A stretch of 64,000 nucleotides of DNA from Enterococcus wangshanyuanii (GTDB taxonomy: Bacteria > Bacillota > Bacilli > Lactobacillales > Enterococcaceae), in assembly GCF_002197645.1 (NCBI RefSeq), contig NZ_CP021874.1, positions 1,798,001 to 1,862,000 of the forward strand, read 5' to 3'. The notes beneath the pieces were generated by a model that saw nothing but the letters and a program-made list of their open reading frames with translations, was not told where the DNA came from and did not search any database. Shown here piece by piece: positions 42,345 to 52,253 of the stretch. Position 1 is the first letter of the stretch. Each line of letters opens with the position of its first letter. The position numbers and the translations under genes were made by a program.

Positions 42345-44330
42345 TTATAACAGTAACTGTTGATTTTTTTGTGCATCTTTTTTATTTTTGAAAATATACT
42401 TGAATAGCGTGTAAAATTTCACTCTAATTGATTGAATATCCCCTACATGTTCTGCATCTGAATAAATCAATCCTAACCACAAATAATGATTTTTTCGGGA
42501 CAGCTTTTGAATTTTGAATGTAATCTCAACTTTTCCATCTAAGTTTAAGATACGCGAACGAACCATTTTTACTTCTTTTATTTTTTCAAAAGAAAGCAAT
42601 CCTTCTTCTTGATTCAATAACTGACTTAAATAAGGATCATTTTGTTCAGCCGTAATGATCACACTTCGTTCACTCAAGTAATTGATTTGAACGGGTATGA
42701 TCTGCCCTTCTTTGCTCATCTTTCCTTGATAATCCACTGGAATACTCATCGGCAGACGCGGACGTTCATACGCAACACTAACTGCAACCACTAAACTGAC
42801 GATATTGTACAGCAGCCAGTAAAGATTGATCGATAAAATACTTTGCCATTGTAGATGGTGAATATCTAAATGAAAAATATAGTAGGATAAAGTAAACAGA
42901 TTGATACACAATAATAAAATCTGTACCTTACAGTTGCGCCAATCAAAATATCCTTTTGAGCCTTGAACTCCCTTGATGGTTACGTGAAATTTTTTATTTT
43001 TCTTTGGACTAAATAAGGTTTCTTTCCAAACAGCCCAGGATACCTGAGGCGCCGTTACTAGTTCATAGATATTACTTATGAATGAATTATATTTTTTTCT
43101 AGCTACTGATTTGTACATCAGACTCCCAGATAAAAAGGCTGGCAGCCAAAATACGATCAGTTGCGTTAATGTAGTTTTCAAGCTTGCAATATTAAGAACT
43201 AGATATAGAAACGGCGACATCAAATAAATCAATTTATACATGCCAGAATACCAATACATCACACCGTCTAAATAGAACCATTTTTGAATAAAAGATAAAT
43301 TTTTAAGTTTCTTCAACGTGTATTTTTTGATTACTTGAACATTGCCGCGCCCCCAGCGATCACGTTGTTTCACGTAATCACCCAATGTTTCTGGAGAAAG
43401 TCCAGAAGCCAACGCTTCGTTGACAAAAACCCCCTGCCAACCATTATTTTGCAACAACAATCCTGTAGCCATATCTTCTGTGATCACACCCGTTGTGAAA
43501 CCACCGATCGACTCTAATGCCTCACGCTGGAATAAAGCATTACTTCCAACATAAAGGACAGCGTTAAAACGATCTTTCCCTTCCTCTAAACTACGCATGA
43601 AAAAGTCTTGTTCATTATTGATTTCACTGTCTAAGTATAAATTGTGTTGGAAGATGTCTGAGTTAAAAAATGTTTGCGGCGTTTGAATAAAACCAACTTT
43701 TTTGTTTGAAAAATAGCCTAGTGTTCGCTGTAAAAATTCTCTTTTCGGCACCATATCTGCATCTTGTGTCACGATGATCTGTCCGTTTGTTTGTGTTAAA
43801 GCGTAATTTAAATTTCCTGCTTTAGCATGCTCATGTGTAGGACGTGCGATAAATCCAATATGATGTTTTTCAGCTAATTTTTTAACGATCGGGCGATCAC
43901 CATCATCACATAAATAGATATTCAATAGTTCTTTAGGATAATCGATCGATAAACAGCCTACAACTGTTCTTTCCAAAATTTCGATGTTTTCATTATATGT
44001 TGCCACTAGAATATCTACTGTGGGCAGCTCTTCTAGTGCATCAAGCTTTTTTTCTTTACGTTTATATGGTTTCCAAAATAAAAAGACTAGCGTAAACGCC
44101 TGTAAGAATCCCATAAACTCAGCCAAATACAATAGACTTCCAGCTATCATTTCTGGAATACTGCCGCTTGGAATCGTGTAAATCAAGCGCCATGACAAAT
44201 AGATCAACTGAATAATGACAAATCCAGCTAATACAAATTTTCGATATTGTTCATTTTTTTTCGAAATAAAATAAAATAAATATAAATAGCTTAAACTAAA
44301 TACCAAATAACCTAACCCAAATTTTTCCAT
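42345..44330 (-). CDS. Cellulose-synthase-like membrane glycosyltransferase, GT2 (661 aa)
   Basis: Processive GT2 architecture: two N-terminal helices and the catalytic domain (LPTVDILVATYNENIEILERT; IVTQDADMVPKREF with the DxD; GVITEDMATGLLL with the TED; KQRDRWGRGNVQV with QxxRW). Four or more C-terminal helices follow, and a beta-rich end (residues about 555-640) shaped like a PilZ domain. The PilZ RxxxR and D/NxSxxG signatures are degenerate (YERPRLP, NYLSERS), so c-di-GMP control is doubtful. ATG 44330 has AAGGAG 6 nt upstream; a longer start at 44426 lacks support. It probably makes an exported beta-linked polysaccharide; the sugar is unknown. Confidence 0.85.
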   Translation of the reverse strand: MEKFGLGYLVFSLSYLYLFYFISKKNEQYRKFVLAGFVIIQLIYLSWRLIYTIPSGSIPEMIAGSLLYLAEFMGFLQAFTLVFLFWKPYKRKEKKLDALEELPTVDILVATYNENIEILERTVVGCLSIDYPKELLNIYLCDDGDRPIVKKLAEKHHIGFIARPTHEHAKAGNLNYALTQTNGQIIVTQDADMVPKREFLQRTLGYFSNKKVGFIQTPQTFFNSDIFQHNLYLDSEINNEQDFFMRSLEEGKDRFNAVLYVGSNALFQREALESIGGFTTGVITEDMATGLLLQNNGWQGVFVNEALASGLSPETLGDYVKQRDRWGRGNVQVIKKYTLKKLKNLSFIQKWFYLDGVMYWYSGMYKLIYLMSPFLYLVLNIASLKTTLTQLIVFWLPAFLSGSLMYKSVARKKYNSFISNIYELVTAPQVSWAVWKETLFSPKKNKKFHVTIKGVQGSKGYFDWRNCKVQILLLCINLFTLSYYIFHLDIHHLQWQSILSINLYWLLYNIVSLVVAVSVAYERPRLPMSIPVDYQGKMSKEGQIIPVQINYLSERSVIITAEQNDPYLSQLLNQEEGLLSFEKIKEVKMVRSRILNLDGKVEITFKIQKLSRKNHYLWLGLIYSDAEHVGDIQSIRVKFYTLFKYIFKNKKDAQKNQQLLL

Positions 44331-44617
44331 TCTATTCTCCTTATCCTTCCTATTATTCATAAAATAATAGTCGCTAGACACCAATATACTAAGGTTTCTA
44401 ACTATTGTCAATAGAATAATAGTCAAATTCTATTTTCCTTTAATAGCAGCTCTCAGCTATTTTTTTGATTCATAGCATTTCCACAAAAAAACATCTGATT
44501 TGTCCTAATCAAGGTTTTGTAGCATACTAGTAATATAGAAACATTCGTTATCTAGGTGTAAAACAGCAAAGATCGATTGAAAAACAGACTAAGAAAAAAG
44601 AATTTGGGGTGGGAAAG

Positions 44618-45793
44618 TTGATCGAATTTCAACATGTTTCAAAAATCTACAAAGGCGGTAAAATCGCCGTAGATGATGTCAATCTGTCGTTTGATAAAGG
44701 AGAATTTATTTGCTTTATCGGTACCAGCGGCAGTGGAAAAACAACATCGATGCGGATGATCAATCGAATGACAGATCCAACAAAAGGCAAAATCTTGATT
44801 AACGGTGAAGACATTCAAACGATCAATCCAGTAGAGTTACGAAGAAAAATCGGGTATGTTATCCAAAATATCGGCTTGATGCCGCATATGACGATCCGGG
44901 AAAATATTGTACTTGTACCAAAATTGCTGAAAGTTGATTTGGAAGAACGCAACAAAATCGCTGAGAAAATGATCGATTTGGTCGAGTTGCCTAGAGAAAT
45001 GCTTGATCGTTATCCTAATGAATTATCTGGCGGTCAACAACAACGGATCGGGGTCGTTAGAGCTTTAGCAGCGAATCAGGATATTATATTGATGGATGAG
45101 CCTTTTGGTGCTTTAGATCCGATCACAAGAGATTCTTTGCAGGATTTAGTGAAAGACCTACAAGAACGTTTAGGAAAAACCATTGTTTTTGTTACACATG
45201 ATATGGATGAAGCGCTGAAATTAGCGAATCGAATCGCCATTATGAGCGAAGGTAAAGTGATTCAATTTGATACACCAGATAATATTTTACGCCATCCTGT
45301 CAATGAATTTGTTGAAGAGCTGATCGGTGAGGATCGCTTGATCCAAGCGAAACCGGATATTACAACTGTGGGTGAAGTAATGCTGAACAACGCCATTACG
45401 ATCACACCAGAAAAATCACTTTCTGAAGCGATCAAGCTAATGAGAGAAAAACGGGTAGATACGCTATTAGTAGTTGACGGGTCTGGTGTTCTGAAAGGCT
45501 TTATCGATGTTGAAACCTTAGACCGCCGTCGGAATAAAGCAACAAGTGTGAGTGATATCATGAATCCAAAAGTTTTCTTTGTAAAAAAATCTTCCTTATT
45601 GCGGGATACTTTACAGCGCATTTTAAAACGTGGATTGAAATACGTTCCTGTTGTTGATGACCAGCAAAAAGTCGTTGGTATCTTAACAAGAGCTTCTCTC
45701 GTAGATATCGTATATGACGTTATCTGGGGCGAAGAAGAACATACAGATGAAACTGAAACAACAGATGTCACACAGCCGCAAGCGGAGGTGTAA
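44618..45793 (+). CDS. opuCA: Osmoprotectant (betaine/carnitine/choline) ABC transporter ATPase with CBS domains
   Basis: Walker A GTSGSGKTTSMRMINRM, signature [15 protein letters not shown] and Walker B ILMDEPFGALDP are followed by two CBS domains (about residues 255-370; RVDTLLVVDGSGVLKGFID, KYVPVVDDQQKVVGIL). These are the ionic-strength or nucleotide sensor of OpuC-type ATPases. Homologues begin MIEFQ, so TTG 44618, 4 nt after GGTGGG, is preferred; a GTG at 44609 would add three residues but has no site. First gene of a four-gene operon with the two permeases and the binding protein. Confidence 0.93.
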   Translation: MIEFQHVSKIYKGGKIAVDDVNLSFDKGEFICFIGTSGSGKTTSMRMINRMTDPTKGKILINGEDIQTINPVELRRKIGYVIQNIGLMPHMTIRENIVLVPKLLKVDLEERNKIAEKMIDLVELPREMLDRYPNELSGGQQQRIGVVRALAANQDIILMDEPFGALDPITRDSLQDLVKDLQERLGKTIVFVTHDMDEALKLANRIAIMSEGKVIQFDTPDNILRHPVNEFVEELIGEDRLIQAKPDITTVGEVMLNNAITITPEKSLSEAIKLMREKRVDTLLVVDGSGVLKGFIDVETLDRRRNKATSVSDIMNPKVFFVKKSSLLRDTLQRILKRGLKYVPVVDDQQKVVGILTRASLVDIVYDVIWGEEEHTDETETTDVTQPQAEV

Positions 45794-45796
45794 AAA

Positions 45797-46435
45797 ATGA
45801 ATCAGTTTCTTTTAGAACGGGGAAATGAGCTTGTTACAAAAATCGGTGAGCATATTTTCATCTCTGGAATGGCCCTTGGTTTAGGGATTTTGCTTGCGGT
45901 TCCAATTGGGATTTTACTAACACGCACCAAAAGAACGGCCGCTATTATTATTGGTTTGACTAGTGCCTTACAAACGGTCCCATCTTTAGCCCTATTGGCA
46001 CTGATGATCCCCATTTTCGGTGTCGGAAAAATTCCAGCGATTATCGCATTATTTATCTATTCATTGTTGCCGATTTTGAGAAATACCTATATTGGAATCA
46101 AAGAAGTCAGCTCTGATTATAAGGATGCCGCTAAAGGAATGGGCATGACAAATGCACAGTCGATTTTCATGGTAGAACTGCCGATCGCCATGCCTACGAT
46201 CATGGCTGGGATTCGCCTAGCTGCTGTTTATGTTATCGCTTGGGCAACCCTTGCTTCTTATATTGGCGCAGGCGGTCTAGGAGACTTTATTTTCAGTGGC
46301 TTGAATAACTATCAGCCTGATTTGATTTTTGCTGGTACGATTCCAGTAACGATTTTAGCTTTAGCTGCTGATTTATTACTGGGCTTATTAGAGAAGAAAA
46401 TCACTCCTAAAGCATTAAGGGAGGCAGACGAATGA
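45797..46435 (+). CDS. opuCB: Osmoprotectant ABC transporter permease OpuCB (212 aa)
   Basis: Binding-protein-dependent permease with five to six helices ([40 protein letters not shown]) and the EAA-type loop [20 protein letters not shown] that docks the ATPase. Begins 3 bp after opuCA and overlaps opuCC by 4 bp, so it is strictly cotranslated. Confidence 0.93.
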   Translation: MNQFLLERGNELVTKIGEHIFISGMALGLGILLAVPIGILLTRTKRTAAIIIGLTSALQTVPSLALLALMIPIFGVGKIPAIIALFIYSLLPILRNTYIGIKEVSSDYKDAAKGMGMTNAQSIFMVELPIAMPTIMAGIRLAAVYVIAWATLASYIGAGGLGDFIFSGLNNYQPDLIFAGTIPVTILALAADLLLGLLEKKITPKALREADE

Positions 46436-47364
46436 AACACAAATTAAAATTGTTCTTTATTGTATGTTGCAGTGCGTTGTTACTTTCTGGCTGCTCATTA
46501 CCAGGATTGGCTTCTAATTCTGATGAAAATACGATCTCCATCACTGGCGGGATCACATCTGAGGCACAAATTTTGGCTAGTTTAGTTGCAGGAATGATCG
46601 AACATTATACAGATGAAAAGACAACGATCATCAATAATCTAGCGACAACAACGATCAATCACCAAGCGATGATCAATGGAGATGCCCAAATTTCGGCTGC
46701 TCGGTATACTGGGACCGATTTAACGACTACGTTAAATTTAGAACCGATCAAAGAACCAGAAAAAGCCTTCAATGTAGTACAGGCAGAATTTGAGAAAAGA
46801 TACCAGCAAAAATGGTTTAAATCCTACGGTTTCGCTAACACTTATGCTTTCATGGTCACACAGGAAACTGCTAAAAAATATAATTTGAAAACAATCAGTG
46901 ACCTCAAAAAAGTCGGCGATCAATTGACTGCTGGTGTAGATACTTCTTGGATCGACCGAAAAGGTGACGGCTATAAAGGCTTTACAGAAACATATGGCTT
47001 TGACTTTAAACGAGTCTTTCCTATGCAGATCGGTCTAGTCTACGATGCAGTAGCCGCTAATAAAATGGATGTTGTTTTAGGCTACTCTACAGATGGACGG
47101 ATCGGCAGCTATGATCTAGTTATTTTAGAAGATGATCTGCATTTCTTCCCACCTTATGATGCCTCTGCAGTAGCAACAGATGAAGTCTTAAAGAAACATC
47201 CAGAATTAAATGATATTTTAGGGAAGTTGTCCGGAAAAATTTCGACAGAAACCATGCAAAAACTGAATTTCCAAGCAGACAATGATTTGATGGAACCTGA
47301 AACAGTTGCTGAGAATTTCTTGAAAGAACATCACTTCTTTGAATCTGTTGGAGGTGGAAATTAA
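46432..47364 (+). CDS. opuCC: Osmoprotectant-binding lipoprotein OpuCC (310 aa)
   Basis: Lipobox [10 protein letters not shown] with Cys near 21, then an OpuAC-type binding domain ([78 protein letters not shown]). It captures glycine betaine, carnitine or choline at the outer membrane face and passes it to the OpuCB/OpuCD channel. Overlaps the flanking permease genes (ATGA with opuCB, one base with opuCD). Confidence 0.93.
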   Translation: MKHKLKLFFIVCCSALLLSGCSLPGLASNSDENTISITGGITSEAQILASLVAGMIEHYTDEKTTIINNLATTTINHQAMINGDAQISAARYTGTDLTTTLNLEPIKEPEKAFNVVQAEFEKRYQQKWFKSYGFANTYAFMVTQETAKKYNLKTISDLKKVGDQLTAGVDTSWIDRKGDGYKGFTETYGFDFKRVFPMQIGLVYDAVAANKMDVVLGYSTDGRIGSYDLVILEDDLHFFPPYDASAVATDEVLKKHPELNDILGKLSGKISTETMQKLNFQADNDLMEPETVAENFLKEHHFFESVGGGN

Positions 47365-48032
47365 TGCAAAACTTACAAGATATGAATTTACTACAGCAGT
47401 TTCTCTATTACTTTGAGCAAAACGGCAGCTATGTGTTAAGCCAGTTCGTAAGACATTTTCTGATTTCCATTTATGGTGTTTTATTTGCGGCAATCGTGGG
47501 GATTCCCATCGGTATCTTCATCGCCCGCAGAAAAAAAATGGCCGGCTGGGTCGTTAGTATCGCTAACTTGATCCAAACGGTTCCTTCCCTTGCGATGCTG
47601 TCTATCTTGATGCTAGGACTTGGGTTGGGCGTAAACACAGTTATCGTCACCGTATTCTTGTATTCTCTTTTGCCGATCATCAAAAATACCTACACTGGTA
47701 TGATCCAGGTGGACAGAAATATTTTAGATGTTGGGAAAGGGATGGGCATGACGAAATGGCAGCGGCTTTATATGGTTGAATTGCCGCTTTCAGTTTCTGT
47801 GATCATGGCTGGAATCCGTAATGCATTAGTTGTTGCGATCGGGATCACTGCCATCGGTGCCTTTGTCGGTGCAGGCGGTCTAGGCGATATCATTATCCGC
47901 GGAACCAACGCAACAGATGGTACAGCGATCATTCTTGTCGGCGCCTTGCCAACAGCTTTGATGGCGATCATTACTGACTGGGTACTAGGGATGATCGAGC
48001 GACGTCTTGATCCTGCAAGTAAACATTCATAA
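47364..48032 (+). CDS. opuCD: Osmoprotectant ABC transporter permease OpuCD (222 aa)
   Basis: Paralogue of OpuCB: FLISIYGVLFAAIVGIPIGI, LIQTVPSLAMLSILMLGLGL, EAA loop ILDVGKGMGMTKWQRLYMVE, and GAFVGAGGLGDIIIRGTN. The heterodimer with OpuCB forms the pore. Last gene of the operon, followed by a MITE-like 228-bp element whose distal end doubles as a terminator. Confidence 0.93.
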   Translation: MQNLQDMNLLQQFLYYFEQNGSYVLSQFVRHFLISIYGVLFAAIVGIPIGIFIARRKKMAGWVVSIANLIQTVPSLAMLSILMLGLGLGVNTVIVTVFLYSLLPIIKNTYTGMIQVDRNILDVGKGMGMTKWQRLYMVELPLSVSVIMAGIRNALVVAIGITAIGAFVGAGGLGDIIIRGTNATDGTAIILVGALPTALMAIITDWVLGMIERRLDPASKHS

Positions 48033-48037
48033 GCAAT

Positions 48038-48265
48038 AAAAGAGGCTGAGACAAAAGTGTTTAGCTCCGAGAACCAAGTAGGTACTGTGCAGCATCAACT
48101 CATTCTTCGTTGTGTTTTACAGCAATAAGAAGGAATTTACGAAAATTGCTTTTCAAATTTTAGTGAATTTCTGCTTATTTCCGAAGGAGCTACTTTTTTC
48201 TCGCCGTTTATTCACGTTTAGAGAGCGAAACAAAACTGATTTTTAGTTTTGTCCCGCTCTCTTTT
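48038..48265. repeat. MITE-like intergenic element with imperfect terminal inverted repeats (228 bp)
   Basis: Ends AAAAGAGGCTGAGACAAAA (48038-48056) and TTTTGTCCCGCTCTCTTTT (48247-48265) are imperfect inverted repeats. The interior is non-coding and contains further pairing (TTTAGCTCC with GGAGCTA). The right end includes the terminator 48221-48266. It resembles the GAGNNTGGGACAAAA-type intergenic repeats scattered in enterococci and related bacteria; mobility is inferred. Confidence 0.5.
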
Positions 48266-48266
48266 G
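48221..48266. terminator. Bidirectional terminator between opuC and kimA
   Basis: GAGAGCG(aa)ACAAAACT, short loop, AGTTTTGT(c)CCGCTCTC and T-tract. It serves both opuCD and the converging kimA gene. A near copy in inverted orientation lies on the other side of kimA (50382-50423). Confidence 0.8.
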
Positions 48267-48268
48267 TT

Positions 48269-50092
48269 TTATTTTTTTAATCGGTAACTGTACGTTGAAA
48301 CGATCAGATTGTCCCGCAAAGCCAGACGAAGCCGTAAACGCAAGCTAGTTTGGTTATGAAGAATATTTTGCCAGCGCTTATTGGGAACGAATTGCGGAAT
48401 CAAGACAGTCGTCGTATAGTTGCGTTTGGCTGAATTCTTACTAACTAAATCAACATAGCGTAAAATAGGATTCGTAATCGAGCGATAAGAAGAATGGACG
48501 ATCGAAAAACGAATATCTGGAAAGGACTTTTTAAATTCCGCTTCGATTTCCTTTTCCTTGGCTGGGTCTTCATCAATAGAAACATGCATCGCTACAACAT
48601 AATCGCCAATCGAGCGGGCATAGTTAACGGCTCCAACATTCGCTTTTGTGGCATTTCCAACCAGTACGATCACAGTGTTACCGTAAAATTTCTGCTCATC
48701 CACCGTTTCTTCCAAACGCAGCTGCTCTGCTACATTTTTATAATGCTTATGGATACTGTAAAAAACAAAGAGCAACACGGGCATAATAATGAAAAACGGC
48801 CAGATATCCGTTAGGCGATAAGCGAATAAAATGGCAATGATCGCATAAGAAATGAACGCTCCTACAATATTTGCAATTGATTTTGACAACCATTTCTTCG
48901 TTTCCTTACGCCATTTGACGACCATCCCTGTTTGAGATAAAGCAAATGGAATGAAAACACCGATGGAATACAAGGGAATCAAACGCTCTGTTGATCCTTG
49001 AAAAATCAGCAGGAGTACAACAGAACCCGCTGCCAAAGTCAAAATCCCATTCGAATAGCCTAGACGGTCGCCTCGATCCATATACATATGCGGCATAAAC
49101 TTATCTTTCGCTAAATTGTAAGCTAAAACTGGAAAGGCTGAAAATCCTGTATTTGCAGCTACCGCTAAAATCAAGGCCGTTGCAAACTGTAAAATATAAT
49201 ACAAAATATTTTGACCAAAAACAGCTTGTCCGATTTGAGCCAGTACGGTCATTTCCGTTTTAGGAACAACTCCGTACCAGTAGTTGATAAATGTGATACC
49301 GACAAAGAAAAATCCTAAAATCGTCGCCATCAAAGCCAATGTACCAGCAGCATTTTTAGCTCTTGGCTTTTTAAAAAAAGGAACCGCATTGCTAATTGCT
49401 TCCACACCTGTCAACGAAGATGACCCAGAAGAAAAAGCACGTAAGATCAACGCGATCGTAATACCTGGTACAACTGTCCCAGGTATCGCTGTTGCGTGCA
49501 GCGGCACTGCCCCAGTCATGATTTTGAACAATCCAGTTACGATCAGCAAAGTGATGACTGCAATAAAGCTATAGACTGGAAACATCAAAAATCCTGCCGA
49601 TTCTCTCAATCCTCGTAAATTCATCAGCATGATCAACAAAACAATTCCGATCGAAATGATCACCTGATGCCCGTATAGTGCTGGCACGGCTGAGATGATC
49701 GCTTCAGCACCAGCTGAGACTGAAACTGCTACTGTCAGCATATAATCCACTAATAACGAACCACCAGCAATTAAACCAGCATTTTTCCCTAAGTTCTCAC
49801 TACTGACAACATAGGCTCCGCCTCCATGAGGATAAGCATGAATGATTTGCCGATAAGATAACGTTAATGAAATAAGTAAAATAATAACAAAAGCAGCGAT
49901 CGGCAAAGAGTACCAAATAGCGGCCGCCGATAAAGTAACCAGCACGACAACGATTTGTTCCGTACCATAAGCAATTGAAGATAATGCATCTGATGATAAT
50001 AAAGCTAAAGCTGCAAATCGACTTAGTTTATGTTCATCATTCTCAGTAGACTTTAGTGGTTTTCCGATAAATAATCGCTTCAAGTAATCCAC
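48269..50092 (-). CDS. kimA: KimA-type high-affinity potassium importer (607 aa)
   Basis: An APC-superfamily K+/H+ symporter strikingly like Bacillus KimA (YdaO) in sequence and identical in length: KRLFIGKPLKSTENDEHKLS, LALLSSDALSSIAYGTEQIV, YPHGGGAYVVSSENLG, LTGVEAISNAVPFF, and HSSYRSITNPILRYVD in the cytosolic USP-like domain (about 460-607). In Bacillus kimA is controlled by a c-di-AMP riboswitch and the protein by c-di-AMP; no such aptamer is recognisable in the 370 bp upstream here. GTG 50092 follows AAAGGAGG. Together with Kup (24023) it gives two proton-coupled K+ importers in this window. Confidence 0.92.
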   Translation of the reverse strand: MDYLKRLFIGKPLKSTENDEHKLSRFAALALLSSDALSSIAYGTEQIVVVLVTLSAAAIWYSLPIAAFVIILLISLTLSYRQIIHAYPHGGGAYVVSSENLGKNAGLIAGGSLLVDYMLTVAVSVSAGAEAIISAVPALYGHQVIISIGIVLLIMLMNLRGLRESAGFLMFPVYSFIAVITLLIVTGLFKIMTGAVPLHATAIPGTVVPGITIALILRAFSSGSSSLTGVEAISNAVPFFKKPRAKNAAGTLALMATILGFFFVGITFINYWYGVVPKTEMTVLAQIGQAVFGQNILYYILQFATALILAVAANTGFSAFPVLAYNLAKDKFMPHMYMDRGDRLGYSNGILTLAAGSVVLLLIFQGSTERLIPLYSIGVFIPFALSQTGMVVKWRKETKKWLSKSIANIVGAFISYAIIAILFAYRLTDIWPFFIIMPVLLFVFYSIHKHYKNVAEQLRLEETVDEQKFYGNTVIVLVGNATKANVGAVNYARSIGDYVVAMHVSIDEDPAKEKEIEAEFKKSFPDIRFSIVHSSYRSITNPILRYVDLVSKNSAKRNYTTTVLIPQFVPNKRWQNILHNQTSLRLRLRLALRDNLIVSTYSYRLKK

Positions 50093-50377
50093 TTTGTTTC
50101 CTCCTTTACTTTCAATAAAATGCTAAACAGTCTCTCTGAAATCTTTCAGAAAAACATATTTTTCTACAAACAATCACATATGCTACGCTCTTACATCGTA
50201 ATTGTCAATTATAAGTTAGTAAATTTAATGATAGAAATAGCCAGTTTTCATTTCTCTCTCTTTTTCCTATTTTAGCAAGAGTTGACTGAACAAAAAAATA
50301 TTCCGCTTATGCACTACTAATACAAAAGTTGATTAGGTTCGAGCAATTTGATTTTTAGCCACCTTCTATTAAGAATC

Positions 50378-50423
50378 AAAAGAAAGCGGAACAAAACTAA
50401 AAATCAGTTTTGTTCCGCTCTCT
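50378..50423 (-). terminator. Terminator of the MutS-like gene
   Basis: GAAAGCGGAACAAAACT pairs with AGTTTTGTTCCGCTCTC. The 23-nt centre is the reverse complement of the centre of the 48221 terminator. The rest of 50093-50461 is the kimA leader, AT-rich, with no gene seen. Confidence 0.75.
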
Positions 50424-50461
50424 GAACCCGAATAAGCATAAAAAAATGAGTGCCGTTTTCT

Positions 50462-52126
50462 TCAACGTTCAAGTATTTTCCATGCGTGATGTTGGTCAAA
50501 ATAATTGGCTTCTTTTTTTGCAGTAGCTATTACAGTTTCGGGGTAATTCAGTACTTCTAATAATCGAATCGCATTCCTCGTCCGCGCAGGTCCCTCTTTC
50601 AATAGATAATCAAACGTTACGCCATTTTTCCCAGTTACTTGTTCTTCAAAATGAACGTTGGCACAGGACTCTCTCAAAACTTCAGTCAGCTCAATATCAT
50701 GAGTAGCAATGAATGCTAGAGAAGGATAATCTTTCAACCAGTGCACCATACTTGATGAAGCTGCGATACGCTCAATGGTATTCGTTCCTTTTAGTATTTC
50801 ATCGATAAAACAAAAACAGGGTACATTTGTTTCAACCAGATCCAGTACACGCTTGACAGATTTGATCTCCGCTACAAAGTAACTATCTCCTTCAAAAATA
50901 TCATCTTCTACCGCCATCGAGGTTAAAACATGGCCAAAGGGCAAGCGAAAGGTCTTTGCTAGTGCTGTATGAATCGTTAAAGATAGGAGACAACTGATTG
51001 CAACGCTTTTGACATATGTTGACTTACCTGAGGCATTAGAGCCTGTCACAAGCGTATTTTTAGCCCATTCAACTTGATTTGGTACAGGCGTTTGCAACAA
51101 AGGATGATAGACCTCTGTTCCACGTACACAAATGTCTTCACTAAAAACAGGTTGACTGGTGTCAGGCATAAGCAGTCGAAAATTCAATACAGCTGCTGCC
51201 ACTTCTAATTCTCCTAATAAACGCCATAATTCTTTTGCCTGTTCTTCATGATCCGCTAATTTCTCCAAAACAAAGTTATAAGAAATAAACGGCAACATAA
51301 AAATCATCGATAAATAGTCAAATAGCAACTCTGCTTCGCTATTTGACTTCATTCGAAAAGCAACTCCAAACTTTGTCATCGATGCTAATGGCGTGAGCGT
51401 TCTTTTTATTTCCTCTTGAAATGGGGTTTCAATCTTAGCTATCTTCTTAGCACAAGCAATCGTTTGAACTAAGTAACCCATACAAGCTAATTCTCGCTCC
51501 AATGTTTCCTTTTTTATTTGATAGTAAATAACATTGAAAAGAACTGAACCCAAAAGAAGGACAATCGACAAGGTACTCGGCAATAAGATGAGCATTGCCA
51601 ATCCAACCAGTGGTAATAATCCTAAAAATAGATAAATTTTAGTATAAGGTAACTCTTGCTCTCTTGTTTCACTCAAATAACTTTCAACATGATTATTATC
51701 TTTTTTCCCAAGACAAGCAAATAGATACTGTATTTTTTCTCTAATTTCAGAATTCTTTTTATAATAAGAAATCAAGACTTCTAGACGATCATGACGATCT
51801 TTGGAAAAATCGAAATTTCTTAAACGCTGATACAAGGCTTCTGAACCAATACTAGAGTATGTTGCGTTGACTTGTTCAAAAATAGTATAACCGTCCAAAT
51901 CATACCAAGTAATATCATCGATCTCGCTATCAAATGTCCGATATTCCTTCGATTGTTGCCAAGCTTTCTTTAAGCTTTCTTCCTTATCGAAAAAACGACT
52001 AGTGAAAAAGGTTCCCCACTTATTTTTTACCAATTTTTTTAGTTTTATTCGATTGATCAGCTCGATCAACCCAATCAATAAAATGACCAGCACGATAAAC
52101 CCTACCACTATCAACTGCATTTCCAT
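50462..52126 (-). CDS. Membrane-anchored MutS-like ATPase (about 554 aa)
   Basis: A hydrophobic N-terminal helix (LIVVGFIVLVILLIGLIELI) and a second hydrophobic pair (about 170-210, LFLGLLPLVGLAMLILL) enclose a helical region. The C-terminal half is the MutS ATPase core: NTLVTGSNASGKSTYVKSVA (Walker A), CFCFIDEILKGTNTIERIAA (Walker B and dimer motif), FIATHDIELTE. The mismatch-recognition and connector domains of MutS are absent, so this is a MutS-related protein and not the repair MutS. Its role is unknown. Starts at ATG 52126 (or 52120) after GGGGGCGAGG. Confidence 0.82.
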   Translation of the reverse strand: MEMQLIVVGFIVLVILLIGLIELINRIKLKKLVKNKWGTFFTSRFFDKEESLKKAWQQSKEYRTFDSEIDDITWYDLDGYTIFEQVNATYSSIGSEALYQRLRNFDFSKDRHDRLEVLISYYKKNSEIREKIQYLFACLGKKDNNHVESYLSETREQELPYTKIYLFLGLLPLVGLAMLILLPSTLSIVLLLGSVLFNVIYYQIKKETLERELACMGYLVQTIACAKKIAKIETPFQEEIKRTLTPLASMTKFGVAFRMKSNSEAELLFDYLSMIFMLPFISYNFVLEKLADHEEQAKELWRLLGELEVAAAVLNFRLLMPDTSQPVFSEDICVRGTEVYHPLLQTPVPNQVEWAKNTLVTGSNASGKSTYVKSVAISCLLSLTIHTALAKTFRLPFGHVLTSMAVEDDIFEGDSYFVAEIKSVKRVLDLVETNVPCFCFIDEILKGTNTIERIAASSSMVHWLKDYPSLAFIATHDIELTEVLRESCANVHFEEQVTGKNGVTFDYLLKEGPARTRNAIRLLEVLNYPETVIATAKKEANYFDQHHAWKILER

Positions 52127-52253
52127 TACCTCGCCCCCTACTTTCACTCATAGTATAAAGTGTTCCCCTCTCATAAACAAGATGGATAACACGCAGAATA
52201 AAAAAAACTGCAATAAGCCTTTATAAGCACTCATTACAGATTATTTTTTGCAT

